Positions 1 to 8,552 of a stretch of DNA of 64,000 nucleotides are shown piece after piece. The position numbers and the translations under genes are program-made. Each line of letters opens with the position of its first letter. Positions within the stretch are counted from its first letter, which is position 1. Location of the stretch: the NCBI GenBank assembly GCA_045642225.1, contig JAZUIN010000107.1, forward strand, positions 62,001-126,000. Direction: 5' to 3'. The notes under the pieces are model-generated. The model was not told the DNA's origin. It did no database searches and saw only the letters and a program-made list of their open reading frames with translations. Source of the DNA: RUG191 sp045642225 (GTDB taxonomy: Bacteria > Bacillota > Clostridia > Lachnospirales > Lachnospiraceae).

Positions 1-1
1 A

Positions 2-682
2 ATCGATTTGGAAGCTGTAAGATATGGTGTAGGTGGACTTGCGGGAGCAGATTCCGTAGATTACTATGTGCAAGCAAAAAGGAACAAACCGGGAACAACT
101 ATTCCAATAGAAAAGGTTAGAGCGCTTAGAGGGGTTATGCCATCGGGTTGCAAAGGTTTATTTATTACAACGGCAGGATATTCTGGTAAGACTTTAGAAT
201 TTGTTGATGCAGATCCAACCAGACCAATAATACTTATAGATGGAAAAATGTTAGTTGAGAGTTGCATTGACAATGAGATTGGTTTTGTGTTTACACCGGT
301 ATTTAGCAAAAGTGCAATGGATGCATTAAAGGATAGTAGTGATGATGCACCAGTAGAAAATGATAATAATGATTGTCAGGCTATACCAATTGTGATAGTA
401 GATAAGCAGATAACAGCAAATGATATCAGAGCAAAAATACTAAGAATGCCGAAAGCTTTGATTGATAGCTTACTAGAAGATGAAAAAACGGTTGATGTTG
501 TGTTTGCTGGAAATGAAATGAAGACATTGAATATTGATAAGACAAGATGTTATTTATCTGGAATAACAGAATTATATAGAAAAGCTGGATTAATAAAAGA
601 AGATGGTTCCTATGCACCATGCAAAGCAATCTGGAGAATTTATAAGGATAAGGTTGAGATTATACTAAAGGAGAATGACTAA
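2..682 (+). CDS. Mrr-type restriction endonuclease, 5'-truncated by window edge
   Basis: The reading frame is open back to base 2, so the N-terminus lies outside the window and the TTG at 8 need not be a start. The visible start carries a Mrr_cat-like nuclease fold: an Asp (bases 5-7), then YYVQAKR (the QxK half of the D-QxK active site), then the typical GLFITTAGYS and IILIDGKML strands. The last ~100 residues are a separate domain I cannot name, possibly for DNA recognition. It ends in TAA directly abutting the ATG of the DpnII-like gene, so the two are probably co-transcribed and act as DNA-targeting restriction enzymes. Whether it cuts methylated DNA (type IV) or belongs to the GATC system cannot be told from this part. 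Confidence 0.75.
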   Translation: MDLEAVRYGVGGLAGADSVDYYVQAKRNKPGTTIPIEKVRALRGVMPSGCKGLFITTAGYSGKTLEFVDADPTRPIILIDGKMLVESCIDNEIGFVFTPVFSKSAMDALKDSSDDAPVENDNNDCQAIPIVIVDKQITANDIRAKILRMPKALIDSLLEDEKTVDVVFAGNEMKTLNIDKTRCYLSGITELYRKAGLIKEDGSYAPCKAIWRIYKDKVEIILKEND

Positions 683-1540
683 ATGAGAGATTTTGATGAG
701 TGGTTAAGTAAATTCAGAGCCAGTATATCAAGTTATGATTATTATATAGACTTTGAAAAAGTAGTACGTAATGTTGATGCGATTAAAGTTGAATTAAATA
801 TTCTTAATTCGTTGATAGGCTCAAAGAATATAGAAGAAGATTTTGAAAATATAATTATTAAATATCCAGAGACATTGTCTTGTATTCCATTACTTCTTGC
901 AGTAAGAGGAAATGAAATATATGCACAGGACAAAGATGGATCGTTTTTGTACAATTTCAAAAAGATGAATTATAGTGCGGATCAGTATAAAATATTTATG
1001 CGTAAAACCGGACTCTTCGATATGATTTCAAATCATCTTGTAAACAATTTGGTAGATTATGCATTAGGTATTGAAACTGGATTAGATTCTAATGGACGCA
1101 AAAATCGTGGTGGACATCAGATGGAAGACTTAGTTGAGAAGTATATACAGGCAGCAGGTTTTCAAAAGAATGTTACATATTTTAAAGAAATGTACCTAAA
1201 GGATATTGAAGCAAAGTGGAATATAGATTTGTCTGCATTATCTAATCAGGGCAAGGCAGCCAAGAGATTTGATTTTGTAATTAAAACAGAAAATCAAATT
1301 TATGGAACTGAAACAAACTTTTATGGCGGAGGTGGTTCTAAACTTAATGAAACTGCAAGAAGTTATAAAATGCTGTCGCAGGAAGCTGATACAATAGATG
1401 GATTTACATTTGTGTGGTTTACTGATGGAATTGGCTGGAAGAGTGCAAGAGGCAATCTGAGAGAAACATTTGAAGTTATGGATACGATTTATAGTATTGA
1501 TGATATGGAGAATGGGGTTATGAAAAAGATATTTCAATAG
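683..1540 (+). CDS. DpnII/MboI-family type II restriction endonuclease (GATC)
   Basis: The 285-residue protein has the full length usual for DpnII-type enzymes. Recognisable family blocks are GLDSNGRKNRGGHQMEDLVE (residues ~132-151), RFDFVIKT, YGTETNFYGGGGSKLNETAR and GFTFVWFTDGIGW, which closely resemble R.DpnII/LlaDCHI. FDFVIK followed by the ETN strand is the likely PD-ExK-like catalytic centre. The family cuts unmethylated GATC, so a cognate adenine methyltransferase is expected. None lies downstream, so it should be upstream of base 1 if the system is complete. The gene starts immediately after the Mrr-like gene and ends 47 bases before the PHP-ATPase gene. Confidence 0.9.
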   Translation: MRDFDEWLSKFRASISSYDYYIDFEKVVRNVDAIKVELNILNSLIGSKNIEEDFENIIIKYPETLSCIPLLLAVRGNEIYAQDKDGSFLYNFKKMNYSADQYKIFMRKTGLFDMISNHLVNNLVDYALGIETGLDSNGRKNRGGHQMEDLVEKYIQAAGFQKNVTYFKEMYLKDIEAKWNIDLSALSNQGKAAKRFDFVIKTENQIYGTETNFYGGGGSKLNETARSYKMLSQEADTIDGFTFVWFTDGIGWKSARGNLRETFEVMDTIYSIDDMENGVMKKIFQ

Positions 1541-1587
1541 GAATAAGGCTTATAGGTTATATAAGATATGTATGAAATGGGGGAAAA

Positions 1588-3948
1588 ATGGAAAAAGTTG
1601 CATCTAGGGGAATAAAAATAGACCTACATATTCATTCTGAATATTCTAAGGCTAAAGATGGTCAAAAAGTTGTAGAAAATACATTGGAAAATATTCCTAT
1701 CTTAGTAAACAAATTGCTTGATAATCAGGTTGAAATGTGTGCAATTACAGATCATGATACCTTTGATTATGATATTTATTCAGAACTTAAGAAAGAGGAA
1801 TCTAAGGATAATTGTATACAAAAAGTATTGCCAGGAATTGAATTTTCGGTTGAATTTATAGAAGGTAAAGTGATTCACATTGTTACAATATTTGATGATA
1901 GGGATGATGAAAAGATAAAAAAGATTCAAAATATAATGGTAGCTGGAAAGGGGAAAAGTTGTTACAAAAAGACTAAGGAAGCGTATACAAAATCCGATTA
2001 TTTTGACATTTTATCTGAGATAAATGTTGATTTTGTTATGATTGCTCATCAAAAAAAAACACCTAGTTCTCAGCACAAACCACATGCCAATGATGTGATG
2101 TCATTGGGCAAAGAGATATTTAATGAATTAGTGTTCATGGATTATTTTGATGCCTATGAATTCAGAAATAAAAAGAATGAAATATACAACAAGATATATA
2201 CTTTAGAAAATAATATGGAGGAAAAACTGAGATTTTTGACAGGGTCAGATTGTCATAGATGGAAATTTTATCCTTATACTGAAGAAAATGAAAAAACAGA
2301 ATTTAAGTACACATATATAAAATCACTACCATCTTTCAGAGGATTGGCAATGGCGGTAACGGACCATCATAGAATAGAACTTGAAAATTCATTTTATAAT
2401 CCTAATGAAAAATATGTAAAAGAAATTGTAGTTGAGATTGATGGTGTAAAGAATATTATTCCGCTTTCTAAAGGTATTAACGTTGTAATCGGAGATAATT
2501 CAATCGGCAAATCTTTGTTTCTTAATGCAATAACTGGTAATTGTAAAATGGTCGATAAAAGATTATATGCAGGATATGAAAAATATATCGAAAAAAATAA
2601 ATTAAAATTTGGAACAATAATTAGCGAAGAAGATATATTCCGTTTTAATCAACAGGGGGAGATAAGAAGTATATTTGATGAGGATGGGCTGAAACCAGAT
2701 AAGTATTTATCTAATTTCTATCCTAATGAAATTAATTCTGAAAAATATAGAAGTATTGTCGAGGCAGAAATTCAAAGATTGTATAACGCAATTGAAAAGA
2801 AGTTTTCTTATGATGATGCATTGAATAAACTTCCTGAATTTCAAATACCAACGGAAGACACCAATGATAAATGTATAACATTTATAGATAATGTTAAAAA
2901 GATTGAAACAAAAGAACTTCAGCAATTAGTGGATTCCTTAGAAAAAATAATTGAAGATATGAGTCAGTTGCTCAAGAGTAAATCGTTGATGAATAAAGAT
3001 GCAAAACATATACAAACTACAATTGAAATGTTCCAAATAATGAATGGGAAATACCAGAAATTGCTTAATGAACATAAAGTCGAAAATGAAAAAATAAATA
3101 TCTTTAATACTTATATAAAAAATTATAAAACGAAATATAGTAGAAAAATTACAGATGAACAGGCTGTATTTTCAGATTATGTTGAACAGAAAGAAGTGGC
3201 AATTGAAAATATGGCTGAATTATTAGTTTTAAGAAATGAGTTAGAATTATTCGAAAGCAATGTACTTGAAACTATAATAATTCCAGAAAGTAATCCAGTG
3301 GACAAATATAGGTTTATATCTAAGCTACAAATTGAAAAAATAGACAATAAGTATGTTCATGAGATTATAAAGTCTGTTATAAAAAAAGGAAAAAATATTA
3401 ACACTAAAGAAATAACAGAATCAGAACTTAAGGATATGATAAAGAAATATCCAGATGAAGATGATATGACATCGCTTGATGTTTTGAAAACTAAAATCGA
3501 ATCAAGACTGGATACAGATTTTAAAGTACGAAATACCATTGTAGAAGAAAATATGGATGTGTATGATGAGGTGTCTGCTGGATTTGATGCACAAATGTAT
3601 TTTACACTTTTGAGTGGAGAAATGAGGGATAAGGGGATATATTTAATAGATCAGCCCGAAGACCACATTTCTCAGAAAGCAATAAAAGATTTCGTTTTAG
3701 ATCAATTTAGAAGAATGGGTCAACAAAGACAAGTTATAATGGTAACTCATAATCCTCAGTTCATTGTCAATCTGGATGTTGATAATGTTATATATTTGAG
3801 TAAGATTGATGGGAAGTTTACAATACAATCTGGTGCATTGGAATATGAAAATGAACAATATAGTGTATTGAGGATTGTGGCTGATAATATTGAAGGTGGA
3901 TTGCAAACCATTCAAGGAAGGATGAAAAGATATGAAAAAAACATTTGA
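1588..3948 (+). CDS. PHP-domain phosphoesterase fused to SMC/ABC-type ATPase
   Basis: A 786-residue two-part protein. Residues ~8-230 are a PHP metal-dependent phosphoesterase/nuclease domain with all expected ligand motifs: IDLHIHSEYS, AITDHDTF, GIEFS, IAHQ and GSDCHRW. Residues ~285-786 are an SMC-like ABC ATPase: Walker A GDNSIGKS near 302-309, a long charged coiled-coil-prone middle, a signature-like LLSGEM, Walker B GIYLIDQPED and an H-loop MVTHNPQ. Related PHP-ATPase fusions (TrlF-like and PHP-SMC groups) are known from bacterial conflict systems, and the restriction genes upstream fit that setting. ATP-gated nuclease activity is inference. An AUG with GGGGGA upstream sets the start. 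The 3' end overlaps the next gene by 17 bases, so the two are likely translationally coupled. Confidence 0.85.
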   Translation: MEKVASRGIKIDLHIHSEYSKAKDGQKVVENTLENIPILVNKLLDNQVEMCAITDHDTFDYDIYSELKKEESKDNCIQKVLPGIEFSVEFIEGKVIHIVTIFDDRDDEKIKKIQNIMVAGKGKSCYKKTKEAYTKSDYFDILSEINVDFVMIAHQKKTPSSQHKPHANDVMSLGKEIFNELVFMDYFDAYEFRNKKNEIYNKIYTLENNMEEKLRFLTGSDCHRWKFYPYTEENEKTEFKYTYIKSLPSFRGLAMAVTDHHRIELENSFYNPNEKYVKEIVVEIDGVKNIIPLSKGINVVIGDNSIGKSLFLNAITGNCKMVDKRLYAGYEKYIEKNKLKFGTIISEEDIFRFNQQGEIRSIFDEDGLKPDKYLSNFYPNEINSEKYRSIVEAEIQRLYNAIEKKFSYDDALNKLPEFQIPTEDTNDKCITFIDNVKKIETKELQQLVDSLEKIIEDMSQLLKSKSLMNKDAKHIQTTIEMFQIMNGKYQKLLNEHKVENEKINIFNTYIKNYKTKYSRKITDEQAVFSDYVEQKEVAIENMAELLVLRNELELFESNVLETIIIPESNPVDKYRFISKLQIEKIDNKYVHEIIKSVIKKGKNINTKEITESELKDMIKKYPDEDDMTSLDVLKTKIESRLDTDFKVRNTIVEENMDVYDEVSAGFDAQMYFTLLSGEMRDKGIYLIDQPEDHISQKAIKDFVLDQFRRMGQQRQVIMVTHNPQFIVNLDVDNVIYLSKIDGKFTIQSGALEYENEQYSVLRIVADNIEGGLQTIQGRMKRYEKNI

Positions 3949-4219
3949 GTTTAATGTAGATGATGAGAAATATATTTTGAAAAACACAAATCCAAATGAA
4001 CAGAAAGAGGAGTTTGTGATTGATAAAAACGAAATGCAGTTTGATACAAATGCATTTTATAAATATGTTTTCTCAGACATTACCTCTGAAATGGAGTTAG
4101 AAATAGTTGATAAGACTTTGGCTGATGATAAAACGGCAAAAAGGGTATATGGGATTGTGTCAGAGACCTCCAAAGAAGTCATGAAGAAAATGAATGAAAA
4201 GTGTTTGCAAAAACTATAA
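3932..4219 (+). CDS. Small protein coupled to the PHP-ATPase, unknown function
   Basis: A 95-residue acidic/basic soluble protein that I do not recognise. The N-terminal half looks beta-rich (KTFEFNVDDEKYILKN and following), and the C-terminal third is a charged amphipathic helix ending in KKMNEKCLQKL. There is no signal peptide, membrane segment or metal motif. The start codon lies inside the PHP-ATPase gene, with GGAAGGATG upstream acting as ribosome site, so stoichiometric co-expression is likely. By position it could be a regulatory or substrate-recognition subunit of the ATPase. It is not obviously a toxin or antitoxin. Confidence 0.7.
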   Translation: MKKTFEFNVDDEKYILKNTNPNEQKEEFVIDKNEMQFDTNAFYKYVFSDITSEMELEIVDKTLADDKTAKRVYGIVSETSKEVMKKMNEKCLQKL

Positions 4220-4373
4220 TAGTATTATCTGATACAGCTTTTCTGTCATTATTTGTCGAACGATACTTGTTGTATTAGCACGAAAGAGAAATTATTATAA
4301 GAATCATAATTGAATTACTTTATAGATAATAGAATAAAAAACTTAAGAATATTCAATATATCTATTTTGAACA

Positions 4374-4699
4374 GTGCGAATATTTCAAGTAAATATGAAA
4401 AATGATATGCAGTATATACATAGGCAAGGTCCAAAAGATAAACCTAATGGATATAAAGTGCATTATAATTTTGCGGGAAGAACTTTCTACAAAAATTTTA
4501 GTGTATTTGACTATGGTGGTGTTGATGGAGCATTTGAAGATGCAAAAAATATAGAGATGAAACAGCTATAGAAGAGAGAAAAAATGTAATTAGTGAAATG
4601 TTAAAAAAGACGAGAGATGTTGGATGAGAGCGTGAATTAAGAGATAAATTAAAAGCAGGAGAAAAAGACGAAGTACCAGCTATACTTAGAAAGTACTAA
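4374..4699 (+). pseudogene. Frameshifted AP2-like DNA-binding gene remnant
   Basis: A first frame from the GTG at 4374 encodes a peptide containing YKVHYNFAGRTFYKNFSV and a GVDGAFEDAK segment, like the AP2-type DNA-binding domain at the N-terminus of mobile-element integrases and HNH proteins. It stops at 4571. Shifting frame near 4550-4560 restores a continuation YRDETAIEERKNVISEML that would naturally follow AFEDAK. That frame then meets TGA at 4625-4627 and reads on (ERELRDKLKAGEKDE and beyond) to a TAA at 4697-4699. At least one indel and one nonsense change have therefore broken the gene. It is probably debris of the element that delivered this island. Confidence 0.55.
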
Positions 4700-4722
4700 A
4701 TAATATAGTTAGGGGGAGAGAA

Positions 4723-5064
4723 ATGGTAAAGTCTCACGAGAATGTACTAAAATATTTAATAAAGAAAGAGAAAGATAGCAAAACAAATAAACTTTATGTT
4801 TATAAAAATGATTGTGAAAGCATGAAGGTTGATGAGAGAACAGTTGTGAAAGCTTTGTATTATTTACAGGAAAGTAATTATATCACAATTAATAAAATAT
4901 CTCCTCACGAGGATTTGTCTATATCATGTTCAGTTAGCTTGAAAGAAAGTGCTCTGGATTACATTGAGAATAAGGGGAAAAATAAAACAAAAATAGTATG
5001 GGAAGTAGTGCGTTTTATTATACCAGTTATTATATCTATTATTGCGTTAATTATTGCTGCATAA
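4723..5064 (+). CDS. Small winged-helix-like protein with C-terminal membrane anchor
   Basis: The protein has 113 residues. Residues ~1-85 look like a winged-helix domain: HENVLKYLIKKEKD, then KVDERTVVKALYYLQESNYI as a helix-turn-helix-like pair, then a strand/hairpin segment. Residues ~93-113 are a single hydrophobic helix (WEVVRFIIPVIISIIALIIA) that ends the protein, so the domain would be held on the cytoplasmic face of the membrane. GGGGGAG upstream of the ATG is a strong ribosome site. It lies between the AP2-like remnant and the FRG gene. The function is unknown; a membrane-tethered regulator or an accessory of the island are both possible. Confidence 0.6.
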   Translation: MVKSHENVLKYLIKKEKDSKTNKLYVYKNDCESMKVDERTVVKALYYLQESNYITINKISPHEDLSISCSVSLKESALDYIENKGKNKTKIVWEVVRFIIPVIISIIALIIAA

Positions 5065-5425
5065 TTGGATAGGTAATGAGGGTGGGGTTCGAACTAAAAA
5101 TATTTTGTGATATATACTAGGAACTCTAATAAAATATATCTAATTTGGTGCTTACTTGGTGCTAATTTTTACAATAAGCTAATTAAAGATACGTTAAGAT
5201 ACAACAACAGACATAGTAGAAATGCTTATTTTATGAGAGACCATAATAGTATAGAAAAAGACTGCAAAAGGTAAAATGTACAGAATCAAATAAACGGCGG
5301 AAAAAATAAGTAATGAGTTTTTGATAAAATTCTCGTGTTGTCTTTGTTTCGACATTTTTTGCACAAACTTAATGATAATATAATTATGTTTAAGTTTTAT
5401 ATTACAAAGATTTTGGAGGAAGAAT
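5065..5425. other. AT-rich intergenic segment, no gene supported
   Basis: This stretch of 361 bases has no convincing coding potential on either strand. The minus-strand frame across 5194-5442 has no ribosome site and reads as low-complexity hydrophobic sequence. A short repeat GGTGCT...GGTGCT at ~5151-5162 and a GGTTCGAAC tract near 5084 recall debris often seen near integrase attachment sites, but there is no tRNA and no second copy in view. A TATAAT at 5379-5384 may be the -10 box for the FRG gene, although no good -35 is visible. Confidence 0.4.
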
Positions 5426-6289
5426 ATGGAAGTACGAAACATACAGGAATATATTGATACAATAGAGAAATTGATGCAAAAAAATACTTATGAAGGAAAT
5501 TCTATTTTTAGTGATAAAACAAAACCACATTTTCTGTATCGCGGTCATAGTAATCATGAAAAATATAAACTTGAACCGTTAATGATGAGAGTAAGAGAGA
5601 CAAAAACAGGTTCTGTAACTGAGTTTTCACAGTTAGAATTTAATATACTAACGGATTTTATATCAGAAGCATGTTCCTACCAGAAGAATATAAGCGTAAA
5701 TGATACTTTAGGATGGCTTGAAATAGCGCAACACTATGGAATTCCAACTAGACTTATGGATTTGACAGAAAATCCGTTAATTGCTTTATATTTTGCATGT
5801 AGAAATAAAAGTGAATATACAGCATCTGTATGGATAATTAATGAAACAGAATATTTAAAAAGATACTGGGGAATCCAAGGATTCAGATTGGCTATTGGTT
5901 CTCAAAAAATAGTATCAGATATTATTAATGGTGAGATAATAAGTTTAGGACAAGCAGAACAACAGTATTTTAATAGATGTGAGTATCCTTGGATATATAA
6001 ACCATGTTATCGAGAAGAACGTATGAAATTACAATCTAGCTATTTTATGTTATGGGGAAGAAATCATGGAGCACTTACTGATATCATAAAAGCAGAAGAT
6101 TATATGATTTTAGATGGAGAAAAAGTAAATAGTAAAGATGGTGTAGGCGTCATATGTGCAATTGAAATTCCGGCTGAATGTAAAAATAATATTTTGCAAC
6201 AGTTAAATATGATAGGAATAAATGAAAAGTTTATTTATCCTGGATTAGAAGGGGTTGGAAAAACATTATCGAATAAGTATCATTCATAA
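5426..6289 (+). CDS. FRG-domain protein
   Basis: The 287-residue soluble protein carries an FRG domain. FLYRGHSNH (residues ~34-42) is the signature block, followed by QHYGIPTRLMDLTENP and LIALYFACR near 96-120, which are the most conserved strands of that family. FRG proteins are frequent in prophages and defence islands and are thought to act in abortive infection or as ADP-ribosyl-type effectors, but their reaction is not settled. TTGGAGGAAGAAT gives a clear ribosome site. It stands alone here with no obvious antitoxin, so it may be autonomous or depend on the small membrane protein upstream. Confidence 0.8.
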   Translation: MEVRNIQEYIDTIEKLMQKNTYEGNSIFSDKTKPHFLYRGHSNHEKYKLEPLMMRVRETKTGSVTEFSQLEFNILTDFISEACSYQKNISVNDTLGWLEIAQHYGIPTRLMDLTENPLIALYFACRNKSEYTASVWIINETEYLKRYWGIQGFRLAIGSQKIVSDIINGEIISLGQAEQQYFNRCEYPWIYKPCYREERMKLQSSYFMLWGRNHGALTDIIKAEDYMILDGEKVNSKDGVGVICAIEIPAECKNNILQQLNMIGINEKFIYPGLEGVGKTLSNKYHS

Positions 6290-6453
6290 TTAGGGATATG
6301 TTTACTTACATAGCCTAGAGAAGCACTGGACAATATACATATAAGTAACACCCTATTTAGAAAATCCAGCAAACAAGCCATTCCTAGCTAGTACCACATA
6401 CGTCAAAGAGAGATATGAAGAAGTAAAATTATATTTTATATTGAATTCTTAAT

Positions 6454-6485
6454 AAAAAATCCTGCCGATTAATGGCAGGATTTTT
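6454..6485. terminator. Bidirectional intrinsic terminator
   Basis: The stem AAAAATCCTGCC / GGCAGGATTTTT closes a 7-base loop and has A and T runs on both flanks. It lies between the convergent FRG gene and the CmpB-like gene, and marks the right edge of the defence island. Confidence 0.9.
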
Positions 6486-6491
6486 GCATGA

Positions 6492-7310
6492 TTAACGTTT
6501 TTTGTTCATATACTTTTTGTAGCTAGCTTTACCTTTTGTATTTATTTTGGTTTGTACTGTGTGTAACTCATCCCAGAAGGAATTTGCAATACGTCTTTTC
6601 TTACCTTCGTATTTGAAGAAGGAAACTCTTGAAATGGCATCTTTTTGAGCCCATGAAGAAGCTTGAACTAATTCTGCAACCTTCTTGTCCATAAGAGCTT
6701 TCTTTTCGAGATATGAAGCCTCTAAGCTAGTATAAACCTCTGACATTTGTTCATTCATTTCCTTCTCGATACGTATGAAGTTCTTCTGGAAGTTGGTTAG
6801 AGCAGATAATGTCAAAGCTGCGTCTGCACCAAAGAATAAAACAAATAATAACGATAGGAATGCTAATAGAGGTTCTGGGAAATAACCAAGTACCATATTT
6901 ACAAAAGGTATTAACCATTTAACAACTACAATACCTGCAATACCAAAACCAGTTGACGCAAAAAGACAAACACGTCCGTTTATATTACAAAACGAATCAC
7001 TGTAATCCCACCATTTTGCATGGAATAATTTCTCAAGTACATAAGAAGTGACATATTCAATAATCATGCTTCCGAAAAATGAAATTAGAAAAATAGTATA
7101 CCAAGTTGCATTTTGTAGAAATGGAATTCCTAAGTCATAAAATACTATGTTGGCGATACAAGCACTTATTCCATATATTGGAATTATAGGTCCAAAGAAA
7201 AAACCTCTATTGGCCCAATGCCTATGATTTATAGTGCTATATACTGATTCATAAAGGTAGCCTAGTAAACTATAGAAGAAAAAGGCTACAACGTATCTAC
7301 ATACAATCAT
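6492..7310 (-). CDS. CmpB/PF06541-type putative ABC-transporter membrane protein
   Basis: The 272-residue integral membrane protein has about five hydrophobic helices in residues 1-170. It starts with the family signature FFFYSLLGYLYESVYSTINHR, then NRGFFFGPIIPIYG and IIEYVTSYVLEKLFHAKWWDYS, typical of PF06541 (ABC_trans_CmpB, often called putative ABC transporter type IV). The C-terminal ~100 residues are a charged cytoplasmic tail likely to form coiled coil. No ATPase partner is adjacent and the substrate is unknown. GGGAGGG upstream of the ATG supports the start. It is transcribed away from the repair genes that start at 7461. Confidence 0.8.
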   Translation of the reverse strand: MIVCRYVVAFFFYSLLGYLYESVYSTINHRHWANRGFFFGPIIPIYGISACIANIVFYDLGIPFLQNATWYTIFLISFFGSMIIEYVTSYVLEKLFHAKWWDYSDSFCNINGRVCLFASTGFGIAGIVVVKWLIPFVNMVLGYFPEPLLAFLSLLFVLFFGADAALTLSALTNFQKNFIRIEKEMNEQMSEVYTSLEASYLEKKALMDKKVAELVQASSWAQKDAISRVSFFKYEGKKRRIANSFWDELHTVQTKINTKGKASYKKYMNKKR

Positions 7311-7460
7311 TTTAATCCCTCCCCTAAATTCAAAATAAAATTAAAATGAGTACAAGAATTATGACATATATACGCACGATATTCAAGGCTAGAGGGTTAC
7401 TATATTTTCAAAATGTGTTATCATATAGTAGAAATATTGAAGATTTGAGCGGGTGATTTT

Positions 7461-8552
7461 ATGAAGATAATTCATTGTGCAGACTTACATTTAGAGTCTC
7501 ATATGAAATCTAATTTAACAGAAGAGAAAGCGAAGGAGAGACGAGATGAATTGTTAGATAATTTTGATCGTCTTGTTAAATATGCAAAAGATGAAGATGT
7601 TAAATACATTATGATTTCGGGTGATATATTTGACAGAGGTAATAGAAGAAAATCTGCAACAAAGCATATCGTTGATTTGATTAATGATAATCCTGAAATT
7701 ACCTTTTTACTTCTTATGGGAAATCATGACGTTGTAGGCGTGTATGATGATGAGTATTTTATTCCAGAGAATGTTAAATTATTTAATGACAAAGAATGGG
7801 TTCAATATGACTTCGATGATGTGGTTATTTCGGGGATTGAATTGTCAAAAGATAATTATAAGGATATAACTTATAATTTGGTGCTAGATCCTGCTAGATG
7901 TAATATTGTAATGCTTCATTCAGGCCCAGCTAATTACGATGGTGAGAAAGAGATTTATGAGATAAATTTCAATGAGTTGAAGAATAAAAATATAGATTAT
8001 CTAGCGCTAGGTCATATTCACAAGTATATGAAAGAGCGTCTTGACGAGCGTGGAACATATGTGTATCCAGGCTGCTTGGAAGGTCGAGGTTTTGATGAGA
8101 CGGGCGAGAAAGGGTTTGTTCTTCTTGATGTAAATGATGGTGTAATAGAGGATGTATTTGTTCCGTTTGCAAGAAGAAGGTTGCACGAGATAGAAGTTGT
8201 CGTTGAACCTGATGATAACATGAAGAACATTATTGATAATGTCCATGATAATGTAGATTTGATACCAAGCAAGGATTTGATAAAAGTGGTTCTTACTGGC
8301 AAGACAGATATGAATAATATGGTTGATATTGATGTTAGACGTATCATAAACGAATTTGCTGAGAGATTTTATTTCTTCAAGGTGCAGGATAAGACAACGG
8401 TACAAGTAGATTATGAAAGTTTTATTAATGACAAAAGTCTCAAGGGTGAGTTTGTTAGACTTTTGGAAAAGGAAGAGCTTGAAGATGATAGAAAGTCTAC
8501 AATAGTAGAACTTGGAATTAAAGCATTAATGGGAGAGGACCTAAGTATATGA
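7461..8552 (+). CDS. Mre11/SbcD-family metallophosphoesterase (YhaO-like exonuclease)
   Basis: The 363-residue protein has the full set of calcineurin-like metal motifs: IIHCADLHLE (D, H), ISGDIFDRG (D), LMGNHDVVG (NHD), MLHSGP (H) and ALGHIHKY (GHxH). This is the order of SbcD/Mre11 nucleases. The capping domain covers residues ~245-363. The next gene encodes a Rad50-like ATPase and overlaps by the ATGA junction at 8549, so the pair should form a YhaO-YhaN (Mre11-Rad50-like) complex processing DNA ends. It is shorter than E. coli SbcD, as YhaO proteins often are. Confidence 0.88.
   Translation: MKIIHCADLHLESHMKSNLTEEKAKERRDELLDNFDRLVKYAKDEDVKYIMISGDIFDRGNRRKSATKHIVDLINDNPEITFLLLMGNHDVVGVYDDEYFIPENVKLFNDKEWVQYDFDDVVISGIELSKDNYKDITYNLVLDPARCNIVMLHSGPANYDGEKEIYEINFNELKNKNIDYLALGHIHKYMKERLDERGTYVYPGCLEGRGFDETGEKGFVLLDVNDGVIEDVFVPFARRRLHEIEVVVEPDDNMKNIIDNVHDNVDLIPSKDLIKVVLTGKTDMNNMVDIDVRRIINEFAERFYFFKVQDKTTVQVDYESFINDKSLKGEFVRLLEKEELEDDRKSTIVELGIKALMGEDLSI

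Noticed and set aside
5080..5165. GGTTCGAAC tract and GGTGCT repeat as a possible tRNA 3' end / attachment site
   Set aside because: No tRNA cloverleaf can be drawn around it and no second copy is found within the window, so an att site is not supported.
8007..8405. Long minus-strand frames inside the SbcD-like gene
   Set aside because: They are shadows of a clearly coding plus-strand gene, with low-complexity composition and no ribosome sites.
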